A DNA stretch of 64,000 nucleotides from Pohlia nutans (taxonomy: Eukaryota > Streptophyta > Bryopsida > Bryales > Mniaceae): the NCBI GenBank assembly GCA_022496805.1, contig CM040101.1, forward strand, positions 3,102,501-3,166,500, written 5' to 3'. The notes below the pieces were generated by a model. That model did no database searches and had not been told where the DNA came from. It saw nothing but the letters and a program-made list of their open reading frames with translations. Numbering within the stretch: the first letter of the stretch is position 1; every line of letters begins with the position of its first letter. This document shows, in pieces, positions 22,873 to 33,930 of this stretch. The translations under genes were made by a program, and so were the position numbers.

Positions 22873-24740
22873 TTAAAACCTGCTAGCCAGAACAAGTAAT
22901 CGTACTAGTGCGAGGTTCTCACATTCAATAAGATTCAGACGAGTAAAGCGTTTCAATTTGCTTACATTTTTGTTATTGATAGTCACAAACATCCTCAAAG
23001 GCTTGAAATAGGTTAATGAAACAACGAGTTGGCTTAAGCCTTGGATGGTTGACAAACTCAAGCACCTACTCAAATAGAGATGAGTTAGAGCTTGTAGCTT
23101 TCTCAAATCCTCCATTGTTGACAATCCTTCGCATTTTTCAAGGTCCAAGTGAATCAATGCAAGAAGATATTCATTAGCAAAATGATGGACCCTGTAGAAG
23201 CCTTTTAATTTTTACAGACTCATAAAAATGGGGGCCTAGCCAAGGTACAAGACTGGTATGCTTGAGACTTCTCTATCTTGGCTGACATTCGCAAAGGACA
23301 GGCACAAAATTCCAACGAACGCTTCTTTTAAATAGTAGTATTCCAACCTTGAGATGTCAGACCCGAGTACTAAATAAACTCATTGTTTATGATATCCTAC
23401 TCGCTAGTACTATCAAGATGCTTGAAACATGTACTACGTGCCGTAGTGGAAACAATAAAATACGGACCTAAGGTCATACATTAAAAGCCGGTAAATGGAA
23501 ACATCAATGTCTGTGGTACCGAGCCACTCTAAAAGCCAGTAGTAAAATAAACAAAAAACTAGCCTAATAAAAAGTGCAGTAGCAATTTCTCCCAATAGGA
23601 CTTTTGCACGTCCATAGCCACTATCACAAATTTTTGGCATGGGGGTGAGCGGGAATAGGGCATTAGGTATTTTATAGAGCCTGAAGTACAGCTTGAAAGC
23701 TCTCAAAGGGAGTCTTTATAGAGAAGTATAGGGGGCTCTTCCAGGGTCCATAATTTTACTAATGCAAGACTATGATAATAGGAAAACTTGTGCACAACTA
23801 GAAACTAAGATAAGCTAGAACCTGTAAATTTCTTCCAATCTTCAATCGTTCAAAGTTCCTCGCAATTATAAAGGGCAAGGTGCATCAAAGTAAAAAAAAC
23901 GCGCAAGCTCTGCTGATTGATAAAGTCATACATACTCAAAGAGTGAGACAATTTACGGCCTGCAACTTGCTCAAATCCTCGAATGATGGTATGAAGTCAT
24001 TTGCAAACTTGAAACAGGTCAAAACAAGGAGATTACTTAAGCATCCGATGATAAGCAACCTCGTGCATTTATAGAAGTTGAAATGAATTAAAACTTGCAT
24101 TTTGCTCAAATCCTCAATGGTCTCAAATCCGTTGCAAAAATAAAGATCGATGTAGATTCAAGCGGAGAGATGGCTCAAGCTCTGGATGGTTGATAAAAAC
24201 ATGAAAAGTTAAGGTCAAGATAAGTTAGAGCCTGCAAGTTGCTCAAATCTTCAACACTCTCAAGTCCCCCACAACATGAAATATCCATATGGATTAAAGG
24301 GGAGAGATTGCTAAAACCTTGGATGATTGATAATCTAGTGCAACTTTTGAGGTTGAGATGAGTTAGACTGCAAGTTGTTCAAATCCTCTATGGTAATAGG
24401 ATGATGGCCTGTTATGGGTATTTCCTGCAAAAACAATGTGATTTTTGAGAAATATCTTCTTGGTAAGAAAAAAACATTGGAAGATTACAAAACTTAGCGT
24501 GTATTATAGACACCATGACTGCAACTATATACATGGTGTTAAAGATGGAATTTCTAGCACACATAAAAAGAGTTCAACATAAGTCACACTATGTGAGACA
24601 CGTAAAAGTGGTACCCATATCAGGCCATTCTCAAATAATTCCCTTCGAACATGAAAGATCCATGTAGAATAAAGCACAGAGATTGCTCAAGTCTTGGATA
24701 ATTGATAACATTGTACATCTACTAAAGCCGGGATGAGTCA
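22873..24740 (-). pseudogene. Degenerate LRR remnants
   Basis: Minus-strand LRR fragments downstream of the large array. At 23157-22873 a frame reads MIHLDLEKCEGLSTMEDL ... LTHLYLSRCLSLSTIQGL before degrading. Around 24390-24080 the same LSNLQALTHL/CKGLETIED repeats appear with frame breaks, for example near 24370. A further degenerate unit runs from the array stop down to about 24640. These are decayed copies of the adjacent LRR unit, split by non-homologous sequence. Confidence 0.7.
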
Positions 24741-24742
24741 GC

Positions 24743-27700
24743 TTACAAGTTCAAATCTTCGATGGTCCCAACTCCCTCGCAACATGAAAGATTGTGGTCG
24801 ATTAAAGCGGAGAGCTTGCTCAAGCCTTCAATGATTGACAAACTCTTACAGTCGTTAAGGTCAAGATGAGTCAAAGCTTGCAAGTTGCTCAAATCCTCGA
24901 TGGTCTCCAGTGCCTCGCAACAAGATAGATCGAGGTGGATTAAAGCGGAGAGATTGCTCAAGCCTTCAATGACTGACAAACTCACACAATTGTTAAGATC
25001 GAGATGAGTCAAAGCTTGCAAGTTGCTCAAATCCTCGATGGTCTCCAGTGCCTCGCAACAAGATAGATCGAGGTGGATTAAAGCGGAGAGATTGCTCAAG
25101 CCTTCAATGATTGACAAACTCACACAATTGTTAAGGTCGAGATGAGTCAAAGCTTGCAAGTTGCTCAAATCCTCGATGGTCTCCAGTGCCTCGCAACAAG
25201 ATAGATCGAGGTGGATTAAACCGGAGAGATTGCTCAAGCCTTCAATGATTGACAAACTCCTACAGTTGCTAAGGTCGAGATGAGTCAAAGCTTGCAAGTT
25301 GCTCAAATCCTCGATGGTCTCCAGTGACTCACAACAAGATAGATCGAGGTGGATTAAAACGTAGAGATTGCTCAAGCCTTTAATGATTGACAAACTCGTA
25401 CAGTCCCTGAGGTCGAGATGAGTCAAAGCTTGCAAGTTGCTCAAATCCTCGATGGTCTCAAGTCCCTTGCAATATGGAAGATCCAGGTAGATTAAAGCAG
25501 AGAGATTGCTCAAGCCTTCGATGATTGACAAACTCACACAATTCTTAAGGTCGAGATCAGTCAAAGCTTGCAAGTTGCTCAAATCCTCAATGGTCTCAAG
25601 TCCCTTGCAATATGAAAGATTGAGGTCGATTAAAGTAGAGAGATTGCTCAAGCCTTTGATGATTGACAAACTCACACAATTTGTCAAACTTGTATAGAGT
25701 TTGAGATGAGTCAAAGCTTGCAAGTTGCTCAAATCCTCGATGGTCTCAAGTTCCTTGCAATATGGAAGATTTAGGTAGATTAAAGCGGAGAGATTGCTCA
25801 AGCCTTCGATGATTGACAAATTCGTACAGCCGCTGAGGTTGAGATGAGTCAAAGCTTGCAAGTTGCTCAAATCCTCGATGGTCTCAAGTCCCTTGCAATA
25901 TGAAAGATTGAGGTGGATTAAAGCGGAGAGATTGCTCAAGCCTTCGATGATTGACAAACTCACACAATTGTTAAGGTCGAGATGAGTCAAAGCTTGCAAG
26001 TTGCTCAAATCCTCGATGGTCTCCAGTGCCTCGCAACAAGATAGATCGAGGTGGATTAAACCGGAGAGATTGCTCAAGCCTTCAATGATTGACAAACTCC
26101 TACAGTCGCTGAGGTCGAGATGACTCAAATCTTGCAAGTTGCTCAAATCCTCGATTGTCTCCAGTGCCTCACAACAAGATAGATCGAGGTGGACTAAAAC
26201 AGAGAGATTGCTCAAGCCTTCAATGATTGACAAACTCGTACAGTCCCTGAGGTCGAGATAAGTCAAAGCTTGCAAGTTGCTCAAATCCTCGATGGTCTCA
26301 ACTCCCTTGCAATATGGAAGATCTAGGTAGATTAAAGCAGAGAGATTGCTCAAGCCTTCGATGATTGACAAACTCACACAATTCTTAAGGTCGAAATCAG
26401 TCAAAGCTTGCAAGTTGCTCAAATCCTCAATGGTCTCAAGTCCCTTGCAATATGAAAGATTGAGGTGGATTAAAGTAGAGAGATTGCTCAAGCCTTTGAT
26501 GATTGGCAAACTCACACAATTGTTAAGGTCGAGATGAGTCAAAGCTTGCAAGTTGCTCAAATCCTCGATGGTCTCAAGTCCCTTGCAGTATGAAAGATTG
26601 AGGTGGATTAAAGAGGAGAGATTGCTCAAGCCTTTGATGATTGACAAACTTACACAATTGTTAAGGTCGAGATGAGTCAAAGCTTGCAAGTTGCTCAAAT
26701 CCTCGATGGTCTCAAGCCCCCCGCAATATGAAAGATTGAGGTGGATTAAAGTGGAGAGATTGCTCAAGCCTTCGATAATTGTCAAACTTGTATAGAGTTT
26801 GAGATGAGTCAAAGCTTGCAAGTTGCTCAAATCCTCGATGGTCTCAAGTCCCTTGCAATATGGAAGAGTTAGGTAGATTAAAGCGGAGAGATTGCTCAAG
26901 CCTTCGATGATTGACAAATGCGTACAGCCGCTGAGGTCGAGATAAGTCAAAGCTTGCAAGTTGCTCAAATCCTCGATGGTCTCAAGTCCCCCGCAATATG
27001 AAAGATTGAGGTGGATTAAAGCGGAGAGATTGCTCAAGCCTTTGATGATTGACAAACTCATACAATTGTTAAGGTCGAGATGAGTCAAAGCTTGCAAGTT
27101 GCTCAAATCCTCGATGGTCTCAAGCCACCCGCAATGTGAAAGATCGAGGTGGATTAAAGCGGAGAGATTGCTCAAGCCTTCTATAATTGTCAAACTTGTA
27201 TAGAGTTTGAGATGAGTCAAAGCTTGCAAGTTGCTCAAATCCCCGATGGTGTTAAGTCCCTTGCAATATGGAAGATTTAGGTAGATTAAAGCGGAAAGAT
27301 TGCTCGAGCCTTCGATGATTGACAAATGCGTACAGCCGCTGAGGTCGAGATGAGTCAAAGCTTGCAAGTTGCTCAAATCCTCGATGGTCTCCAGTGCCTC
27401 GCAATAAGATAGATCGAGGTGGATTAATGCGAGGAGATTGCTCAAGCCTTCAATGATTAATGAACTCACACAATTCTTAAGGTCGAGATGAGTCAAAACT
27501 TGCAAGTTGCTCAAATTCTCAATGGTCTCAAGTCCCTTGCAATATGAAAGATTGAGGTGGATTAAAGCAGAGAGATTGCTCAAGCCTTTGATGATTGACA
27601 AACTCTCACAGCGGCTGAGGTCAAGATGAGTCAAAGCTTGCAAGTTGCTCAAATCCTCAATGGTCTCAAGTCCCTTGCAATATGAAACTAATGAAAGATT

Positions 27701-28564
27701 GAGGTGGATTAAAGCGGAGAGATTGCTCAAGCCTTCGATAATTGTCAAACTTGTATAGAGTTTGAGATGAGTCAAAGCTTGCAAGTTGCTCAAATCCCCG
27801 ATGGTGTTAAGTCCCTTGCAATATGGAAGATTTAGGTAGATTAAAGCGGAGAGATTGCTCGAGCCTTCGATGATTGACAAATGCGTACAGCCGCTGAGGT
27901 CGAGATGAGTCAAAGCTTGCAAGTTACTCAAATCCTCGATGGTCTCAAGTCCCTTGCAATTTGAAAGATTGAGGTGGATTAAAGCGGAGAGATTGCTCAA
28001 GCCTTTGATGATTGACAAACTCACACAATTGTTAAGGTCGAGATGAGTCAAAGCTTGCAAGTTGCTCAAATCCTCGATGGTCTCAAGTCCCTTGCAATAT
28101 GAAAGATTGAGGTGAAATAAAGCGGAGAGATTGCTCAAGCCTTGGATGGTTGATAAACTTGAGCAACTGCTAAGGTCAAGATGAGTTAAAGTCTGCAAGT
28201 TGCTCAAATTCTCAATGGACTGAAGTCCCTTGCAACCATGAAGATTTACGTACATTAAGGTAAAGAGATTACTCAAGCCTGAGATTGTTGACAAGCTCGT
28301 GCATCCACTAAAGTTGAGATGAGTTAGACCCTCCAACTTGGTCAAATCCTCTATGGTCTCAAGTCTCACGCAATCATTGAAATCGAGGTGGGTCAAAGCG
28401 ATGAGATTATTCACGCCTTTGATGTTACACAAACTCTTGTATCTATTGAGGTTGATATGAGTTGCATCTTGTAGTTTCCCTAAATCTTCTATGCTCATAA
28501 CTCCATCACCTTTGGCAATATCGATGTGTGTCAACTCGACATGAAAGCTCTGCACCCCACGCAT
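24743..28564 (-). CDS. Giant leucine-rich-repeat array protein
   Basis: One uninterrupted frame of 1273 codons made almost wholly of about 54 LRRs. Two 23-residue units alternate: LSNLQALTHLDLxxCxSLSI, ending IEG, and LSNLSALIHLNLSYCKGLET, ending IED. They form a 46-residue (138-bp) higher-order unit. The pattern LxxLxxLxLxxCxxLxxI is close to the LRRs of plant TIR-NLR receptors. No NB-ARC, kinase, signal peptide or transmembrane helix is present. The first three units are more diverged (start MRGVQSFHVELTHIDIA); the middle is nearly identical at DNA level, implying recent unequal crossing-over. A shortened unit (ALTHLKLYTSLTIIEG) recurs four times. An AG precedes the ATG by four bases, so an upstream exon is possible; the phase does not match the trihelix ORF donor at 28708/28707. 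Confidence 0.85.
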   Translation of the reverse strand: MRGVQSFHVELTHIDIAKGDGVMSIEDLGKLQDATHINLNRYKSLCNIKGVNNLIALTHLDFNDCVRLETIEDLTKLEGLTHLNFSGCTSLSTISGLSNLFTLMYVNLHGCKGLQSIENLSNLQTLTHLDLSSCSSLSTIQGLSNLSALFHLNLSYCKGLETIEDLSNLQALTHLDLNNCVSLSIIKGLSNLSALIHLNLSNCKGLETIEDLSNLQALTHLDLSGCTHLSIIEGSSNLSALIYLNLPYCKGLNTIGDLSNLQALTHLKLYTSLTIIEGLSNLSALIHLNLSLVSYCKGLETIEDLSNLQALTHLDLSRCESLSIIKGLSNLSALIHLNLSYCKGLETIENLSNLQVLTHLDLKNCVSSLIIEGLSNLLALIHLDLSYCEALETIEDLSNLQALTHLDLSGCTHLSIIEGSSNLSALIYLNLPYCKGLNTIGDLSNLQALTHLKLYTSLTIIEGLSNLSALIHLDLSHCGWLETIEDLSNLQALTHLDLNNCMSLSIIKGLSNLSALIHLNLSYCGGLETIEDLSNLQALTYLDLSGCTHLSIIEGLSNLSALIYLTLPYCKGLETIEDLSNLQALTHLKLYTSLTIIEGLSNLSTLIHLNLSYCGGLETIEDLSNLQALTHLDLNNCVSLSIIKGLSNLSSLIHLNLSYCKGLETIEDLSNLQALTHLDLNNCVSLPIIKGLSNLSTLIHLNLSYCKGLETIEDLSNLQALTDFDLKNCVSLSIIEGLSNLSALIYLDLPYCKGVETIEDLSNLQALTYLDLRDCTSLSIIEGLSNLSVLVHLDLSCCEALETIEDLSNLQDLSHLDLSDCRSLSIIEGLSNLSGLIHLDLSCCEALETIEDLSNLQALTHLDLNNCVSLSIIEGLSNLSALIHLNLSYCKGLETIEDLSNLQALTHLNLSGCTNLSIIEGLSNLSALIYLNLPYCKELETIEDLSNLQALTHLKLYTSLTNCVSLSIIKGLSNLSTLIDLNLSYCKGLETIEDLSNLQALTDLDLKNCVSLSIIEGLSNLSALIYLDLPYCKGLETIEDLSNLQALTHLDLRDCTSLSIIKGLSNLYVLIHLDLSCCESLETIEDLSNLQALTHLDLSNCRSLSIIEGLSNLSGLIHLDLSCCEALETIEDLSNLQALTHLDLNNCVSLSIIEGLSNLSALIHLDLSCCEALETIEDLSNLQALTHLDLNNCVSLSVIEGLSNLSALIHLDLSCCEALETIEDLSNLQALTHLDLNDCKSLSIIEGLSKLSALIDHNLSCCEGVGTIEDLNL

Positions 28565-28686
28565 GACCCTATTTGTATGTGTTGATAGTAACCTAATGTA
28601 TCATTAAAGTGCACAAAATAATCCAAGACATGAAATCAATAACCATTCAATATATTTACATAAAAGCTACATGCTGTAACATAAAA

Positions 28687-29475
28687 TTATTTTGAGTGCA
28701 AACTTACCACTCCATTTTTAAATGAACTTGTATTTGCATTTGATGGCGCATTGTAGGGTGGTGATTTGAATGAGCTCACTAGATCCACTCCATCAGACCC
28801 ACTAGAATTGAGCTTGGTGCGCTTCGTTGGCCTCTGTTTCTGAGGTAGAGGTTGGCAAATTCCATCAATAATTTTGTAACAATCCTCACTTAAGATTGTT
28901 GCCAATTTCAATCCAATTCTTTCTTCTTCAGTGATGCATGAAAACTCCTTGCCTGTTTTTGTGCAATATTTCTTGTATGCCTTGTAAGCCTTGTGTAAAG
29001 TTTCATATCGCCGCCGACATTGCTCTTCAGATAGCAAGGTTCCTAATTTCTCTCCAATCTCTTGGGAGATGAGTTTCCAATGTGTAGCACTTTGGCTCTC
29101 GTTGCAGTAGCGGCCCCTATCAAGTTTACAACTCAATAACAAGGATGTCTCAACCTTTGCCCACCTTCTACCTCTTTTGTTTGTAACCTTAGATTGCTCA
29201 GATAACATCACACATCGCATTTGATGTTCTGCATTTCTAGCATGTTCATGTGAACTTTCTTTCAAACCAAATGCACTTGATTGACGGTTTTTAACCTCAT
29301 CATCAATCAGAAATTGTTGATGTTGACCGTCAACTATACTTTTACCATTCGATAGATGGATTGCATGCTTGCACTCAACTTCCCTTGAACACTGTTGGTT
29401 TTGAACCTCTATTGCATTTCCACCAATGAATACATGGGTTGCATCTTCCCTATCAATATCTTGATCAAAGGACAT
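28687..29475 (-). CDS. Trihelix (Myb/SANT-like) DNA-binding ORF
   Basis: Open frame from ATG 29475 to a stop at 28687-28689. It is open further to an acceptor-like CAG at about 29523, so it may be an internal exon. Residues from about 100 to 170 form a trihelix/MADF-like domain: RRWAKVETSLLLSCK, then THWKLISQEIGEKLG and EEQCRRRYETLHKAYKAYKK. The conserved W, the second W/L position and the RRRY...L-Y third helix are present. The tail is basic (KQRPTKRTKLNSSGSDG). A strong donor (GTG then GTAAGT, boundary 28708/28707) lies just before the stop, so more 3' exons may exist. Such domains bind DNA in plant GT factors and also occur in transposon accessory proteins. It lies head-to-tail between the ULP2-like gene and the LRR array. 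Confidence 0.7.
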   Translation of the reverse strand: MSFDQDIDREDATHVFIGGNAIEVQNQQCSREVECKHAIHLSNGKSIVDGQHQQFLIDDEVKNRQSSAFGLKESSHEHARNAEHQMRCVMLSEQSKVTNKRGRRWAKVETSLLLSCKLDRGRYCNESQSATHWKLISQEIGEKLGTLLSEEQCRRRYETLHKAYKAYKKYCTKTGKEFSCITEEERIGLKLATILSEDCYKIIDGICQPLPQKQRPTKRTKLNSSGSDGVDLVSSFKSPPYNAPSNANTSSFKNGVVSLHSK

Positions 29476-29520
29476 GGTTTGAGTACAATTTTGCACAATA
29501 TTAACGGGTCCTTGAAACAA

Positions 29521-29826
29521 CCTGCCACACTAAAACATCACATTAGTGCTTAACATACCACTAGCACATCATACAAAGGCATAACTTTGAGTCAAGTTCT
29601 AATTTGTACTTTAATTTAGAACACTAGACATACAAAAATACTTCAAGTGAAGAAACTATATAGATTTTCAAATGCACACAACCAATTATAATGCAAAAGT
29701 TTCATTGAACTATGAAAGGATGAAACAATCATCAAAACATTTATTCATAGATATGCACAATAAACTTTACATACAAACTCACATTGAGAAAAATATACAA
29801 TTTGATAGTGAAAAAATATATCACCT
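29521..29826. other. Spacer between ULP2-like gene and trihelix ORF
   Basis: AT-rich spacer of about 300 bp after the ULP2-like stop. A GAAG-GTGATA donor-like site lies just beyond the stop codon. No coding signal. Confidence 0.4.
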
Positions 29827-32533
29827 TCATCCTCCATATATGCTTGAAGCCTTTGGAGGGGCTCCAAAGTTTTCAAAAGTCAAACGCTTTCGGGACGTTT
29901 GCGAAAGCTCTTCAATAAGGTTTTCAATAGTTAATCGCTTTGCATTTTGCACTTCATATATTCCTCTCAGTTTGTGGATGAGGTTTTGGATATGCATGCG
30001 TTTGGTACAAACTTCCTCTACAAAGTTTGGACTCATAAAATTCACACCCATTTCACTTTCATCAAACTTGAAATCATGTGAAGTTGACTTTCGAAGAAAC
30101 ACTTCAATGTAATGTAAGAGGTACAAACCACAATCATGGTTGTTGGTTTGTCGTGGAACCTACATACATACTCACACAATCAATATTCCACAACATACAC
30201 CTCTTCAAAATATATACACATCCCAATAAATTCCACAATTTATATACAATTGTACCGCTTTGGGTATATCAAAACTTATCACATTGTTGGGCCGTGGAAA
30301 ACATTACCTCACATTGTATATACTTCATTAAAGAGAGTGCTATAAATGGATCACTATTATCCCATCGTGCACGATTATCGCACCATGCTTCTAAGATATA
30401 ACTGCACATGTGACATAATCACTATATAAAAAAGCATCGTCTTATGAGGCATAATCTATATTTATTGATCCCTAAAGCATCCAATTCATCAATTTCACAT
30501 AAACCAATTAAATAGTAATTTACTACTCTTCCAAAAAGAATCACTCACTAGATTGAACCAAATAAAATCAATTTCACCACTCTAGAAATGGGTACAGGTA
30601 GATCACTACAAGAATAAACCAACATTTTCAAGACAAGAAGCTGCTCAAAACACTTAACATCATCGCATAGAACAATCTCAATCATGACATGCACTTTCAA
30701 TCCATGATGGCATTGAACAACTCACCTTCGGACTTGGCTTTCAAAGCTTTCATGTTGCCCTTCCAAAGGATCTAGATGAAGCATATAAGGTGAGCCCTTC
30801 TCTCCTATAGAAAAAAAACAACAAAGGTCAATTGGACAAACAATTCACAACCAAATTACATCTACAATAACATGCATTAAAACACAACCTTACCTTTTGA
30901 ACTCATAAGACTACTAAGATGACATGACGATGAGGCTCCAGTGCCCACTACCATTCAACACAAGTTTACATCAATATTACAGCCCACAACACCACTTCTA
31001 CTTTTTACATCTACAACTTTCTCTTTATCACCATCTTCACACAAGGGTACACTTACCAATACGATAATGCTAAAAACTATGTATTGAACGTTGTACTAAA
31101 GTTTTGAAAACTCTCACAATTTACAAGCAAGAGTCAACACAAGTCAAAGAATAGGACAACTACCTTTTAATCACTGGAATGAAAATGTAGTCCTTCTCAA
31201 ACAGTTTCACTCCCCCATTCCACCCCCGTAGTTGCTCATAATCAACTTTCGAGTGATTGATGCTTGTGCATGTGGTGCTCGTTAACAACTTTGTAAAAAA
31301 ATAGTTGTTAAAGAAATAAAAGCGATGTCCAATCTCAGGTGAAATTGTCCTTTCCAAATACCTGCATTTCGAGTAGCACATGGGTACATTTAGAGCAATA
31401 TCAATTTTACCGTACGAAACCCATTCCCATGGCTCGCACCTATTTTGAGTAGTTTGCGTGATAAAATGGATTTCATATGTATCATCTTTGGTCTAATTCT
31501 CGTCTCCACAAGATTCTAATGCACTTAAAATATATATCATTTTGATCCCATATGAGCAAATTAACATTTCAACCCAAAATGTTGAAATTTGATACGATAG
31601 GTCCCCTATCACAAGCCTATAGCCCTCGAACCATGAGAATTGCATCGACCATGTATCTCTTGCAAGAATCTTTGACTACGTTAGAAAATAGAAGCATCTC
31701 ATTTCTTACAAGTCACATGTTTGAATAACACTTTCATTTTCTAAATGTAAATACCCCATGCCAATGGGCTCCCTATCTTGAACTTTTGAGTCGACAATTG
31801 ATTATCCAAGGCGTAGAAAGAACAAAGAGCTGCCACATATAGCCCATATCAAATCTCCATCAAACACATCAACAACGAAATTACTCACCTCATATAGAAG
31901 TCAACAATGTTATTGCTCAAACACTCCCTTGGTTCTAGCCCCTCCATATCCTTTTCAGTGATCGGCACAACATTGTCTTCACCTTCCGGATAGGTGAGAA
32001 ATACACGTTGATTGCTGCCCTGCAATGAATCGCCAGAGATCTGTTCATGTTTATCTCCGGGGGTGGTCTTCTCTTGCAGTATCCTGGAATGTATTGCATC
32101 CCCAAGACATCTTGGCGTAAGCTCACATTCTTCCTGTATGACACCTGAAAAGCATGTGTTGTGTACTCTTAGCACATTTTCTCATTATGAGCTCTTCAAA
32201 CTGCCCATGTTCCACCTCTCAAAAATGCAACTTACCACCATGATTAGAGACTGGCGACTTGCGAGAATGATGTCGTGCGGAAGTATCAGCATGTGCTGTG
32301 GAGGCATCTGACCGTGTCTGTGTCGTTGTGTCATATGTCTTTGAAGGGCTCCCAAAATCTTGCGACAAGTCAATTTCTTGAGGATTTTGCTGCTCAACTA
32401 ATTGATACACTGGTCGTGCTGCCCTTAAAACACCCATATCCTCATAACTGTGAACACGCTTAGAATTCAATAGGTAATCTCCTGTCCGAGCTTCTGTCAT
32501 ATGGCCCAGCATGGGCAAACTCTCGAACGACAT
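29827..32533 (-). CDS. ULP2-like SUMO protease, apparent frameshift
   Basis: Seven exons: 32533-32236, 32144-31889, 31361-31164, 30947-30894, 30804-30726, 30401-30308 and 30159-29827. The product is a C48 cysteine protease of the ULP2 type, which removes SUMO from nuclear proteins. Motifs in order: EGLEPRECLSNNIVDFYMR, FYFFNNYFFTKLL, GVKLFEKDYIFIPVIK, HWSLIV (catalytic His, codon 30941-30943), YMLHLDPLEGQH (Asp) and VPRQTNNHDCGLYLLHYIEV (Cys, codon 30130-30132). All junctions keep phase except through the 54-bp exon 30947-30894. Its start reads HWSLIV, but its end must be read in another frame (CHLSSLMSSKG) to match the next exon. Two bases appear missing near 30924, where the family has I-V-I-C-H. 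This allele may thus be inactive, or a splice detail or assembly error escapes me. The first exon is poorly conserved. Confidence 0.82.
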
Positions 32534-33930
32534 GTCCTATGAGGAGCACAAAAGACCCCTGCAAAGTGAAACGAACCGTTCCATTCCAAAACATGCACTT
32601 GTGTGTCGACTATTCTTTCACCTAACTTTCAATCTGAGGACTATGAAAGCAGTTTCCTGCGAGACTAAAATCCTAAAATCCTAGCAGTACTGTCCTGCGC
32701 CTCGGTTACAAGTGACTAACTACACGTACAAAAGTTAGATTTCTAGTTCTAAGAGCACGAAATATGAGAAGTCTACTGATGCACTACACGGAGATAGCTC
32801 ATCGTTCAGAAACTGAACGCACGAGCAAGCTCTCGTTCAAATCTGCAGCTGTGACTGCAGATCAAAATTAGTACATACCACGGCTTCTGACTTTAAAATC
32901 CAAACTTATCAAAGCACCTCACACACACGCTTTGCCTCTCTTAGCTAAACACACCTTGTAGAAACTAAAAGAACTCGGCACATCAACCTTGTGATGCGAA
33001 ATGACGGATTAAAAGAGCTCACAGAACGAAACGAGCAAACGGCACGAGACAACCTCCAAACTTCAACCCGCAAGCCAAATATTGACTTAACATGCGGCTC
33101 TTCACAAACCACTGCGCAATGGAACTAATCTCATTTTGAACCTAATCGAAACTGGTCACAACCAAATGTCGCAGCCACCTACGGAAGAAAACAGCTACTC
33201 CGTTTCTATTCACCAAAGCGTCACCAAGGAATCTTTAATCAACATAACGTAAAAGCCACAAAGCGCTACACAGAAAAGAAAATGATAGCTTGTCACAGAC
33301 CTCCTTATGCTACTGCGCAAAGCTTGTCTGGAGAAGCCATACAGTTACATAATTTTTGCAAGTCACAGCCAAGCGCAAGGTCTTCTTGGATTCCCGCGCT
33401 TCCGGTCTTTGAAGTACGAGCAAGAGAAGCTGGTGGCCGGAACAAGGTCGGGAACAGGACGGACTTCAAAACCCTTGAAATTGCACGCACAGCTAGAGGT
33501 CGCTAAGACACGGAGGGCATGGCTAATCTGGCCAAAAATGGGAGGCAGCTAGTACAAGAGTGATTATTCCAACTACTATGAGGTGGAGGGAGAAGGCGCA
33601 AGTGAACACTCGTAATGAAGCGGAGCGATGCAGGCACGCAAGATCGGTTGGAGAACAGAACAGGGTTGGCTGGCTTCGAAGACAGACCTTTGTAAGGGCC
33701 TGCGTACAGACACATGTGCAGTGCCGTGAGTGGCAGGCTGTCTCTTGGGCCCTTGACTCGTTCCCAGGCCGATACCGGAGCCAGGACTTGACTCGTTCCG
33801 GTCCGATATCGGACTCTGTCCACGGCGTTCCGTCCGGCCCTTGTGTAGACTGTAGAGCATCCGAGTCTCAACAAATACCCGGGTCCCTCCAAAACTTGAA
33901 TGAATAGATAGCAATAAATGTTTCAGTTAT
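32534..33930. promoter_or_regulatory. Upstream region of ULP2-like gene
   Basis: GC-richer DNA upstream of the minus-strand ULP2-like start, probably 5' UTR and promoter. Overlapping frames on both strands at 33282-33914 show no family motif; I read them as chance frames in GC-richer sequence. Between 33760 and 33815 near-palindromes around CCGATACCGG and CCGATATCGG occur. No TATA assignment is possible. Confidence 0.35.

Noticed and set aside
25506..26537. Plus-strand frames of 63 codons within the LRR array
   Set aside because: Antisense shadows of the repeated minus-strand LRR coding sequence.
24743..28564. CRISPR-like array
   Set aside because: The repetition is a coding LRR with no short repeat/spacer alternation, and the window is eukaryotic.
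28568..28708. Direct exon fusion of the trihelix ORF to the LRR array
   Set aside because: The donor after codon phase 0 (28708) and the acceptor before the LRR frame (28568, needing phase 2) do not match.
33282..33914. Overlapping frames of 61-129 codons on both strands
   Set aside because: They overlap each other on both strands, lack motifs and sit in the GC-richer upstream region of the ULP2-like gene.
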